Source of the DNA: Bombyx mori
Lineage: Eukaryota; Arthropoda; Insecta; Lepidoptera; Bombycidae
Length of the DNA stretch: 64,000 nt
Assembly: GCF_030269925.1 (NCBI RefSeq)
Contig: NC_085133.1
Span: 206,001 to 270,000, forward strand
Direction: 5' to 3'
Below the pieces are notes generated by a model, which saw only the letters and a list, made by a program, of their open reading frames with translations, did no database searches and was not told where the DNA came from. This document shows positions 56,288-64,000 of this stretch, in pieces (the stretch's first letter is position 1; each line of letters starts with the position of its first letter). The position numbers were made by a program, and so were the translations under genes.

Positions 56288-58145
56288 CTGCAAAATTATA
56301 AAATGGTGAATCCTTTCGTTTCCACTTCCCTTCTGTATTTAGTATTCTATAGTAATGAAGAAGGATATAATGTTTCAAGGCAGTAGGTATTTTCAAACAC
56401 TTGTTTGTGATATAGTAGTCAGTGGATATTGTGTTTCACCTTTCCTTTGTCTCGGTTTGTGTATATAAAGTTTTTATGGACTGCATGTTTGATATGTTAA
56501 TAGTATTCTATTTTGCTAAATATTGCTTTGCTAAATATTACTTTAAGCACCTTATTTACAACAATGTTTTACAGTAAATTACAGCTTCATTTAAAAATTC
56601 GTGAAATGGTTTTTGTTGTAATACAAAACTCATATTTAAAACCCGAAATCTAAATTATGAATAAAAACTTAACATAGGCTCCAAAGGTGAAAAGCTCGAA
56701 GAAAAAGCTCAGAACGAAGCACAGTTGTGCTACAACGGGGGAGAGGAGGGAGTCGATCGATAGCGAGGCGGACGTGGGGTGTGACGTCACAGGGGGAAAC
56801 CCGTGTACCAGTAATGTGGCCGTGTGAACGAATAATACGCGATATAGAGCGTTCAAAGAACTTCATCATGTATCATTTATTTTAAAAAATACATGTAGTC
56901 CCATTAATTATTTTGTAATAGATATTTTTGGGCTTTGATTAGTTCCAATTATAGAGAACAATAAATTTTAAAATACTAACAAAAACCATACTAAGATTAA
57001 AAGTTATTGATAGTTATTAGAAATTTGTTTAGTATTCAAATATAGAAATTATGGAACCTTGGAGCGCATGATACGCACCCACAGGTAAGTACAACCACCA
57101 TTCATACTTCTATTGAAAAGCAGACATACGCTCCAGTTTCAAGGGTTTTATTCAGCCAAAGGTCAAAGACTCAAGAAGGATGGTGGCATTGATGTAAATG
57201 GAATTTGGTAGTCATTTAACATTGGTTAGAATATGAGCTATTCACATATCTGATCCAAAAATGACTATTTTCTATGTGTATATTTCATTCTCTCAAGCAG
57301 CAAAATCGATTCAATCGAGCGATCCACACATCGTGTCCATACAATAAATGAAAATCTATATTTGTTAAACGTTAAACCCGGTCACTCTGCTGTGACCAAC
57401 ATAAGTTATATGAAAAACATTGATTGCCCACGCGTTACCTCTCGTACGTTGATGAGAAAAACCTACCCTGGAGTACCAGTAATGACTGCACTAAATTCTA
57501 TCACAACGGAATGAATAATTTAGAAACGCATAGAGAACGAACATATAAGCATTCATTTTTTATTTAAATAGTGAAATACTCGTACATAGGTACTAGTTAA
57601 ATAAGTAAGCATAGATAAAACAGTTATATAATAAATATTTTCTCCGCTTTTGTTAATTTGGTGTGTTTTCCAAGTCCAATTAATTTGAGATTGTTTTTTA
57701 CTGTTAATAACAAAACAAAAGAACAACAGTAAAACATAAAATTAATCTTGATGTATAAGAATTACGGTCGCATTTCGATCACTACGAACACCGTATTATT
57801 AAAATCATAAATCCTTACTAATTTAAGAATAAGCGCGGTCTTTTATACTCGTATTTTATTTCAACCAGACCTGAGTAATATAGAGTTAGAAACTTTATCA
57901 ATGTGGAAAGTAGGAATGCTTGTTTCAGGTGTGAATGGGTCTCAAAACTCCACTAAAATCTAAAGTCAGTTTAATCTTTTTGTGTACAAAATCTCAATTG
58001 AAATCATACTGAAAACTGATCTCAATAATGAATTAGGCAACTCAGTGCAAAGTGCTGAGTGGGAGACCTTCATTTCAAAGAAACTTTAAATTAAGATGCG
58101 TAGTCCGGGGCTCACACCGTACTTAATATCGTTGGGAGAAACTTT
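56288..58145. other. No recognised gene; CRE octamer and a faint Bm1
   Basis: A GC-richer island at 56720-56830 contains GTGTGACGTCACAG (TGACGTCA at about 56780). 57060-57250 has a very faint plus-strand Bm1-like order. 57430-57500 resembles generic transposon text (CTGGAGTACCAGTAATGAC). Confidence 0.3.
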
Positions 58146-58191
58146 CAGAATTACACAGATCATCATCATCATTATCCTGCCCTTCTCCCAG

Positions 58192-59715
58192 TCACCTGGG
58201 GTCAGCGCAACATGTTTTCTCCTTCCATACTCTTCTATCATATACCATTTCTTCGCTCACTCCCCTCCTACCCATATCGTCTTTCACACAATCCATCCAT
58301 TTCTTCTTAGGTCTACCTCTTCCTCTAAATCCTTCCACATTCATAGTTAACACTCTCTTAACAACCTCATTTTCATTCCGTCTCATCACATGTCCATACC
58401 ATCCCAAACGTGCACTCCTCAGCTTCTCTGTCACAGGTGCCACTTTCAGACTTCCTCTAACATATTCATTCCGTATTCTATCCATTCTCGTTACTCCACA
58501 CATCCATCGCAACATTCGCATCTCTACTGCATGCAATCGCCTTTCATCCGCCACTTTCGTTGTCCAACACGCTGATCCATACAAGACGGCAGGCCTTATT
58601 AAGGTCTTATATATCTTCCCTTTTAGGGGAAGAGGGATGTGCGAGTCACATATGGTGCCCGTGACCTGCCGCCATTTCATCCATCCTGCGTCAATTCTGT
58701 GCCTGACAGTACGATCCAGTTCACCGTCGCTTTGGATAACAGACCCTAGGTAGCGGAAGTCTTGACATACTGGCAAAGGTGTTCCGTCGAGGGAAATGGG
58801 TGCAAAATTGGAGAGACCGCCAAAATCACAGAACAGATGTTCGGTTTTCGATCTGCTGATTTTTAGGCCAACACTCTCCAACTTGCATCGCCATTTCTCC
58901 AGTATGTTTTGGACCTCGAGCCCGTTTTCTCCGACGAGCACTATGTCATCGGCAAACAGCATACACCAAGGGGGCTCTTCCTGTATCTCCGATGTCAAGG
59001 CATCCATCACAAGCAGGAAGAGATAGGGACTTAGTGCAGACCCTTGGTGTAAGCCCACTGCCACATTGAACTCGTCGGAATTCCCCGCGGCGGTTCGTAC
59101 ATACGTCCTGGCTCGACTGTACATGGCACAGATTAACCTCACATACTTACCAGGTATACCTTTCTCATTCAATGCCCACCACAAAACTGCTCTAGGTACT
59201 CGGTCGTACGCTTTCTCTAGATCAACGAACACCATATGCAGATTCCTGTGCACGTCGCGATGTTTTTCGCACACTTGGCGGAGTGCAAATATGGCGTCCG
59301 TTGTCCCGCGACCAGGCATGAACCCGAACTGGTTTTGGGTGATCTCACTTTCATCTCGCAACCGCTTTTCTATCACTTTCTCCCAAGCTTTCATACTATG
59401 AGACATAAGCTTTATTCCCCGATAGCTGCCACAGTCTTGCACATCCCCTTTATTTTTGTATATGGGCACCAGCGTACTGATGCTCCATTCCGTAGGGATC
59501 ACTTCTTCTTGCAGCAGCTTATTGAAGAATAAAGTCAGCCACTTATATCCGTCTTCTCCCAGTATCTTCCATACTTCCACTGGTATACCGTCTGGTCCTT
59601 CCGATTTTCCGCTTTTCATACTTCTCACTGCTTCTCTAACTTCATACATACTAATCTCATTCACAAGTCCGACGTTCTCTGGCTTCCTATTAATCACTCT
59701 AGTCGTTCTCCTCAT
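58192..59715 (-). pseudogene. RTE reverse transcriptase and C-terminus (frameshifted copy)
   Basis: A 507-codon frame with the RT fingers and palm: YKNKGDVQDCGSYRGIKLMS, QNQFGFMPGRGT, first catalytic Asp in VDLEKAYDRV (164-173), HQGSALSPYLF (223-233) and the FADD box at 254-257. The C-terminus has AVEMRMLRWMCGVTRMDRIR, GWYGHVMRRNE, GRGRPKKKWMDCVKDDM and ends KEKTCCADPR. All RT catalytic residues are present, but the frame is offset from the upstream part by one base near 59699-59715, so the full protein is broken. Colinear with the remnant at 37018-37480. Confidence 0.9.
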
Positions 59716-60171
59716 TCATTAATTTTTCAAAATATATCTTCCAGCGCTCTTTTATTTCGTCATCTCTCATTAAAACTTTACCTGTCTCATTTTTCATACA
59801 TCTGACATGCTTAATATCTTTCGCTCTTTCTTCTCTAGCTCTTGTAATACGGTAAAGTTCCTTTTGTCCACGAGGTCCATCTAAAGCGGCATACAACCGT
59901 TTCTGAGCGTCAGACCTGGCTATAGCAACCGCTTTAGTGGCCTTTTTCTTACATTCTCTATACTCATTCTTCCTAGCTTGCCTCTCACTTTCATTACCTC
60001 TTTCTAGTTGCCACTTTTTGAATGCATTCTTCTTTTCTTTCAATTCTCTCTGTACATTCTCATTCCACCACCATGTATCCTTGTCAATTATACCTTTCCC
60101 TTTTGATTCGCCGAGCACAGCCTTAGCTGTCTTCCTGACACTATTTGCCATTTCATCCCAACAATCATTCG
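59699..60171 (-). pseudogene. RTE linker region before the RT (5'-truncated)
   Basis: The frame is open from the truncation point (NDCWDEMANSVRKTAK..) through WWWNENVQRELKEKKNAFKK and LYRITRAREERAKDIKHVRC to KLMNEEND, then TAG. It is the highly charged helical region that links endonuclease and RT in RTE proteins. The Met at 60151 is internal, not a genuine start. The next 16 bases overlap the downstream RT frame, so one inserted or lost base separates the two halves. Confidence 0.85.
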
Positions 60172-60186
60172 CAGAATTACACAGAT

Positions 60187-61023
60187 AATTAACTGAAACA
60201 CATGGTTTTCATTCTATTAGTTCTTATAAAGTAGAATTAAATAACCTAAAACAGTACTCTATTTCGACAAGTATATGTTTGCATTGGGCGACGCTCAGTA
60301 TAGCAACAGAGTATCACCATTCAATCGGAGTCATTTTTAATTTTTTTTCAGAATATTGCTCTTATTCGGGATCATAAATCAATTAAATTTAAGGACAATA
60401 TCCATTGCTAGTGTTCTCTATGACTTAAGTGCTAAGTAATAAAAGAGCATTTTAAAGATTTGGGCATGATTTAAAAAAAATGAAAGTATTAAAACCACTC
60501 TTTTAATTAAAAATGCAAGTGAAGATGTAAGATGAAAGTGTTTTGAATGCAACTTCTCTCTCGGTGGGAGCGCGGCCTAGTGCCGTCAGCTGTGTGCATC
60601 GATTGTGCAGAATCGATGCCAGTCGCGCTTACCGAGTCGAGCGCGATCGATGCGACACGTCACTCCACACAGATACGAACTGAAGACGAGATCTTCTAAT
60701 ACAACTTATTATTAGAAGATGTATTATGCAACAACTACTCTACAGCATGCCCCCGTCTGATGTGAAACCTTCATGTATTATCGATGGGAAGATGTAGACA
60801 ATAACAAGATTTCAAATGAATTGGTCTTATAACAAGAATACGCATTCACCTGGTTTATATATGTATTTTATAATACCAAATGAACCGTGGGTTCAACTGC
60901 TGATCCATGTCGATAAATACAAATACTAAAAAAATCTTTGTCATCGTATCCAGAAAAAACAAATTTAAAAAGGAATCTAAATAAGATAAAGTACAAAACT
61001 AGTATGTTATAAGACATTCAAGG
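60187..61023. other. No recognised gene; contains dyad module 1
   Basis: AT-rich apart from 60555-60670, which holds the first ATCGAT dyad module. Confidence 0.35.
60586..60664. repeat. ATCGAT dyad module, copy 1
   Basis: CAGCTG at 60587-60592, then the stem GCATCGATT (60596-60604), a 6-base spacer GTGCAG and AATCGATGC (60611-60619). Further along is CGATCGATGCGACACGTCACT. Related to the two copies at 61858 and 63527. Most diverged of the three. Confidence 0.6.
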
Positions 61024-61275
61024 TTATTTTTTATTGCTTAGATCGGTGGATGAGCTCAAAGCTCACCCGGTATTAAGGGGTTATCGAAGCCCATAGACAT
61101 TAACAACGTAAATGTCGCCACCCACCTTGAGACATGAGTTCTAAGGTCTCAGTATTTACAGTACAACGGCCGCCCCACTCTTCACACCGAAACCCTTAAC
61201 TTGTTCATGACAGAAATACACAGGGTAGTGGTACCTACCCCTGCGGACTCACAAGAGGTCCTACTGCCAGAAAAA
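61024..61275 (-). mobile_element. Bm1 SINE, diverged, 5'-truncated
   Basis: TTTTTTATTGCTTAGATCGG, AGCTCACCCGGTATTAAGGG, CAACGGCCGCCCCACTCTTC, GGTAGTGGTACCTACCCCTG, CCTACTGCCAG. Confidence 0.88.
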
Positions 61276-61857
61276 AACGTTGAAGGTGTTAGTTAGAAAA
61301 TTGAAAACTCTAATTTGAATACTAGTTTTCTATTTCAGATAGTAAAGCCTTCGATTTTATTGAGAAAAACAATGACATATCTGAATAATAATTTAGTCCC
61401 TTATACAAATTGTATCGACCCCAAGGATCCTGAGAGGCTGAAAACCTTTGCAGAGATGCTCTCTTGGGATGGCAGGGGACATTAACAAACATAGATCGGC
61501 AGGGACCCTCCACGCTAAATCTGTGCTTAGAGGCAAAGTCTATGATACTATTTTCTTCAGAAGAAATAACAAAATAACTAATTTTAATTAGAAAGATGAT
61601 TCTTAATCTGTGAATTACAACCTAAGTCAAACAAACAACAAACAGACAGACTTCGAATTCTTTCTTTGTGCATTATAACACAAATCTCAGGAAAGATTCT
61701 TAAAGAAAAATAGACGGTAGTTAACAGAATACTCAAATGTTGTCTACGACCACGCAACTTGTATAGTATTTTAAACGTTAGAAGTATTAAAATTAAATCA
61801 ACAAACGGGTGATGAATCCGTAAGAGTAAGTTTGATTGTGAAGACTCAATAATCAGT

Positions 61858-61955
61858 TGGCGCGAACTCTTCTCCGCGGAGTCAGCTGCTCGCATCGATT
61901 CGCTACAATCGATGCATGCGGATCGATGTGTCGCGTCACTAGTCGCGCCTTCCGA
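61858..61955. repeat. ATCGAT dyad module, copy 2
   Basis: TTGGCGCG at 61858 region, GTCAGCTGCTC, stem GCATCGATT (61892-61900), spacer CGCTAC, AATCGATGC (61907-61915), then GCGGATCGATGTGTCGCGTC and AC. About 80% like copy 3 by eye. Confidence 0.65.
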
Positions 61956-62108
61956 TTTATTCCAAGTGAACTACAAAGCATTTACGGACTTCACGTTTTC
62001 GTAAATGTTCAAAAGTTTTGTTTGATTTGTTTTAAACAGAGTACAGTGCTGACGCACTTGGAACTTTTGAATTGTATGACTTTTTTGATTGAAAAAAAAT
62101 TACTTTTA

Positions 62109-62334
62109 TTAAAAAAATTTATTACTCTATTAGATAGATGGGCGAATGATTTTATAGCTTGCCGGGTATTACATAATTTCCGGAACTCACAGATATCACA
62201 ATGTAGATGCCACTACCACCTTAAGACATGGGTTTGGCAACTCAATTGTATTGTCACAACTACCCAACCTCCAAACCCAATTCGATGACTGCTCTTTGGT
62301 ATAAACAGTCAAAATGAAAAATTAAAACCCGTAA
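62109..62334 (-). mobile_element. Bm1 SINE, old, tail and body part, split
   Basis: GCTTGCCGGGTATTACATAA, CACAGATATCACAATGTAGA, CCACTACCACCTTAAGACAT, then a degraded body ending AAAACCCGTAA. The head continues at 62465, after a second-family repeat. Confidence 0.6.
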
Positions 62335-62458
62335 TTTTTTTTTATTGCCCTTGTAGGTAGACGGTCATACGGCCTGATGGTGAGTGGTTACCGACGCCTA
62401 TGGACTTCAGCAATGCCAAGGGCAGAGCCAAACCGCTGCCTACTGTTAAGTACTCTCT
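62335..62458 (-). repeat. Second interspersed repeat family, nested in an old Bm1
   Basis: Poly(T) 62335-62343, ATTGCCCTTGTAGGTAGACG, CCTGATGGTGAGTGGTTACC, GGGCAGAGCCAAACCGCTGC, CTACTGTTAAGTACTCTCT. Confidence 0.7.
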
Positions 62459-62464
62459 AATTGT

Positions 62465-62625
62465 CACTTTTATTGCACGGTGTTGTTTCCTTCATCGTTC
62501 GTAAACTCACGCTAGATACACGTTTCATTAGAAATATTGATACCTACGCGTAGGAATTAAAAAATCGTATAGTCGCATGGCCTGATATGAGTACCTTGGT
62601 CATTTCATCCTTTAGCCCACGACAT
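62465..62625 (-). mobile_element. Bm1 SINE, old head part
   Basis: TTTTATTGCACGGTGTTGTT, TCCTTCATCGTTCGTAAACT, ACGTTTCATTAGAAATATTG, then CATTTCATCCTTTAGCCCAC. This is the reverse of the Bm1 linker and tRNA-like head, heavily mutated. Confidence 0.65.
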
Positions 62626-63096
62626 CGCTTGGCCAGTGTCACTGGCAAGGAAAGCTTACCGTGGTAACAGTGTGAGCGGACATCACATCGCACCAAAGTA
62701 TACTCGTAGTAATTTTATTATAAGATTCAATATAGCGTATGTATGATTCATTTTGGAAAAACCTTTGTTTCCTGATTATTAATGTTCGCATCTATTCGCG
62801 TGAGCCTATGTGCCTTGGCGTTTGGGGTGGGAATGGTTGAATAACGCGTATTGAGTCACAAAGAAACCGCCACGCTAGTACTATTACTTGCTACACTAGC
62901 TTAACAAAGGTTGTGAATCAAGCCATCAGAAAAATAGATAGATAGCGAATCTTCACCAACTTCGTACCCCGCGCGCCACTTGTGGTACTACTGGGACAAA
63001 AACCTACCCTGTAGTGACAACAACAAAGTGTGGACAGGTTAAAATCAACCGCATAAATGAAGCTCGAACCCAAATTGCACAAACAAATGAAGAACC

Positions 63097-63226
63097 TTGA
63101 GACCTTAGAACTTATATCTCAAGGTGGGTGGCGCATTTACGTTGTGGATGTCTATGGACTCCAGTAACGACTAAACACCAGGTGGGCTGTGAGCACGTCC
63201 ACCCATCTAGTCAATAAAAAAAAAGA
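63097..63226 (+). mobile_element. Bm1 SINE 3' fragment
   Basis: TTGAGACCTTAGAACTTATA through to CATCTAGTCAATAAAAAAAA. Confidence 0.9.
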
Positions 63227-63526
63227 ATACACTTTTTTAAATTAAAAGCTAGAAGAGGAAGAACGAGTGAAAATAATATACATTTATGGGATTAATATAT
63301 TGTGTAACAGAAGCCACCCGCCACGGAATATGAAGGTGAAATTTTAAATGGTTTGAAATAACTATTAGCCGAGACGCATTTTATCGAAATAATAAAAGGC
63401 ATAATCTAAATACGTCACGCCAAAAGTAACAACTTTTTGATATTCTATTCACTAGTAAATATATATCAAAAAGATGTTTCTATTATAGTCACAGTGTTTC
63501 CGTTCAATAAAGATAGTGCTTGGTTT

Positions 63527-63630
63527 GTTTTGGCGCGCTATCTCGGCTACTACGTCGAGTCAGCTGCTCGCATCGATTCGCCACAATCGATGCGAGCGGA
63601 TCGAAGTGTCGCGTCACTGGCCGAGCCTTC
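63527..63630. repeat. ATCGAT dyad module, copy 3
   Basis: TTTTGGCGCG, GTCAGCTGCTC, stem GCATCGATT (63570-63578), spacer CGCCAC, AATCGATGC (63585-63593). With the flanking CTC and GAGC, the perfect hairpin has arms of about 13 bp. It is followed by GGATCGAAGTGTCGCGTCAC. Confidence 0.65.
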
Positions 63631-63744
63631 ATTGATATGCATTGCTCGGTTTCTGCTTGTTGTTAGTATACGGTCCCACGCAAAAACGGATTCATATTGA
63701 ATAGTGTTTTTAGGTGACGGCTAATCTCAAACAGGGTACTTCTT

Positions 63745-63987
63745 ACTGGTGGTAGGACCTCTTGTGAGTCCGCGCGGGTAGGTACCACCACCCTGCCTAT
63801 TTCTGCCGTGAAGCAGTAATGCGTTTCGGTTTGAAGAGTGGGGCAGCCGTTGTAACTATAGTTGAGACCTTAGAACATATATCTCAAGGTGGGTGGCGCA
63901 TTCACGTTGTAGATGTCTATGGGCTCCAGTAACCACTTAACACCAGGTGGGCTGTGAGCTCGTCCAATCATCTAAGCAATAAAAAAA
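63745..63987 (+). mobile_element. Bm1 SINE, 5'-truncated, young
   Basis: CTTACTGGTGGTAGGACCTC to CTAAGCAATAAAAAAAG. One of the copies closest to the apparent family consensus. Confidence 0.94.
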
Positions 63988-64000
63988 GGGTAATTTATGG

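Larger units (their letters stand above)
58161..60171 (-). mobile_element. RTE-clade LINE, 5'-truncated, with target duplication
   Basis: A 2011-bp minus-strand insertion flanked by a perfect 15-bp direct repeat CAGAATTACACAGAT (58146-58160 and 60172-60186). The 3' end is a short tandem GATGATGATGATG tail, typical of RTE elements in place of poly(A). The 5' truncation falls in the linker before the RT, so the endonuclease is missing. Clear target duplications and long frames make it a fairly recent insertion. Confidence 0.93.

Noticed and set aside
57060..57250. Ancient plus-strand Bm1
   Set aside because: Only weak ordered word matches (GGTAAGTACAACCACC, GGTGGCATTGATGTAAATG). Too diverged to list as a firm element.
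61857..63700. Frames over ATCGAT modules 2 and 3 as a shared coding motif
   Set aside because: The two modules are read in different frames (SCSHRFATID versus ESAARIDSPQ), so the conserved unit is the DNA, not a peptide.
1..64000. CRISPR array, bacterial operon or integrated virus
   Set aside because: No regularly spaced short repeats, prokaryotic gene organisation, or viral capsid, envelope or LTR structures were seen. All repetitive structure fits insect transposable elements.

Overview
The window is insect nuclear DNA, almost certainly from the silkworm Bombyx (mori or a close relative). The main evidence is more than 30 full or partial copies of a tRNA-headed SINE that I recognise as Bm1. 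In its sense orientation each copy runs from a tRNA-like head, through a body starting near ACTGGTGGTAGGACC, to an AAGCAATAAAA tail. Lepidopteran-type Helitrons, Jockey, CR1-like, R1-like and RTE LINE pieces, and mariner/Tc1 remnants support the same origin. No prokaryotic, viral or CRISPR features were seen.

Host genes are few and all firm ones are on the minus strand. The large first coding exon of the A-type potassium channel Shal (Kv4) lies at 42714-43828. It stops at a splice donor inside the pore signature, and no later exon is visible in the 42.7 kb to its left, so that stretch is probably one very large, transposon-filled intron. About 8.5 kb from the Shal start codon is the 3' end of a ONECUT-class homeobox gene: the last exon at 52393-52641, a homeodomain exon at 54449-54555, and a phase-compatible 24-nt candidate microexon at 54790-54813. 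The CUT-domain exons are not in the window and should lie beyond 64000. Two unassigned possible exons (17590-17766 plus, 56104-56287 minus) are noted with low confidence.

Layout. 1-3216: nearly intact Jockey-like LINE (end of ORF1, all of ORF2, 3'UTR, poly(A)). 3.2-24 kb: repeat-rich intron-like DNA with nested insertions: Bm1 in Bm1 (6.8-7.5 kb), an R1-like LINE in Bm1 with a 15-bp target duplication (10.5-11.9 kb), Helitron in Helitron (21.5-22.35 kb), and a 400-bp Tc1/mariner-like element with a fused mini-transposase frame (18.9-19.3 kb). 24-32.9 kb: a 4.4-kb direct tandem duplication, nearly identical between copies, joined by a chimeric Bm1. 33-42 kb: Helitrons, a second tRNA-headed SINE nested in itself, a mariner remnant, an RTE fragment and LINE tails. 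42.7-54.8 kb: Shal and onecut, with further Bm1 copies and a foldback element between them. 56-64 kb: a possible exon, a 2-kb RTE LINE with a 15-bp target duplication, Bm1 copies, and three copies of an unexplained ATCGAT dyad module.

The two host genes are not an operon and no shared pathway is implied beyond both being neuronally important in flies. Most of the organisation here is a record of transposition and recombination. All similarity statements are by eye from the sequence.
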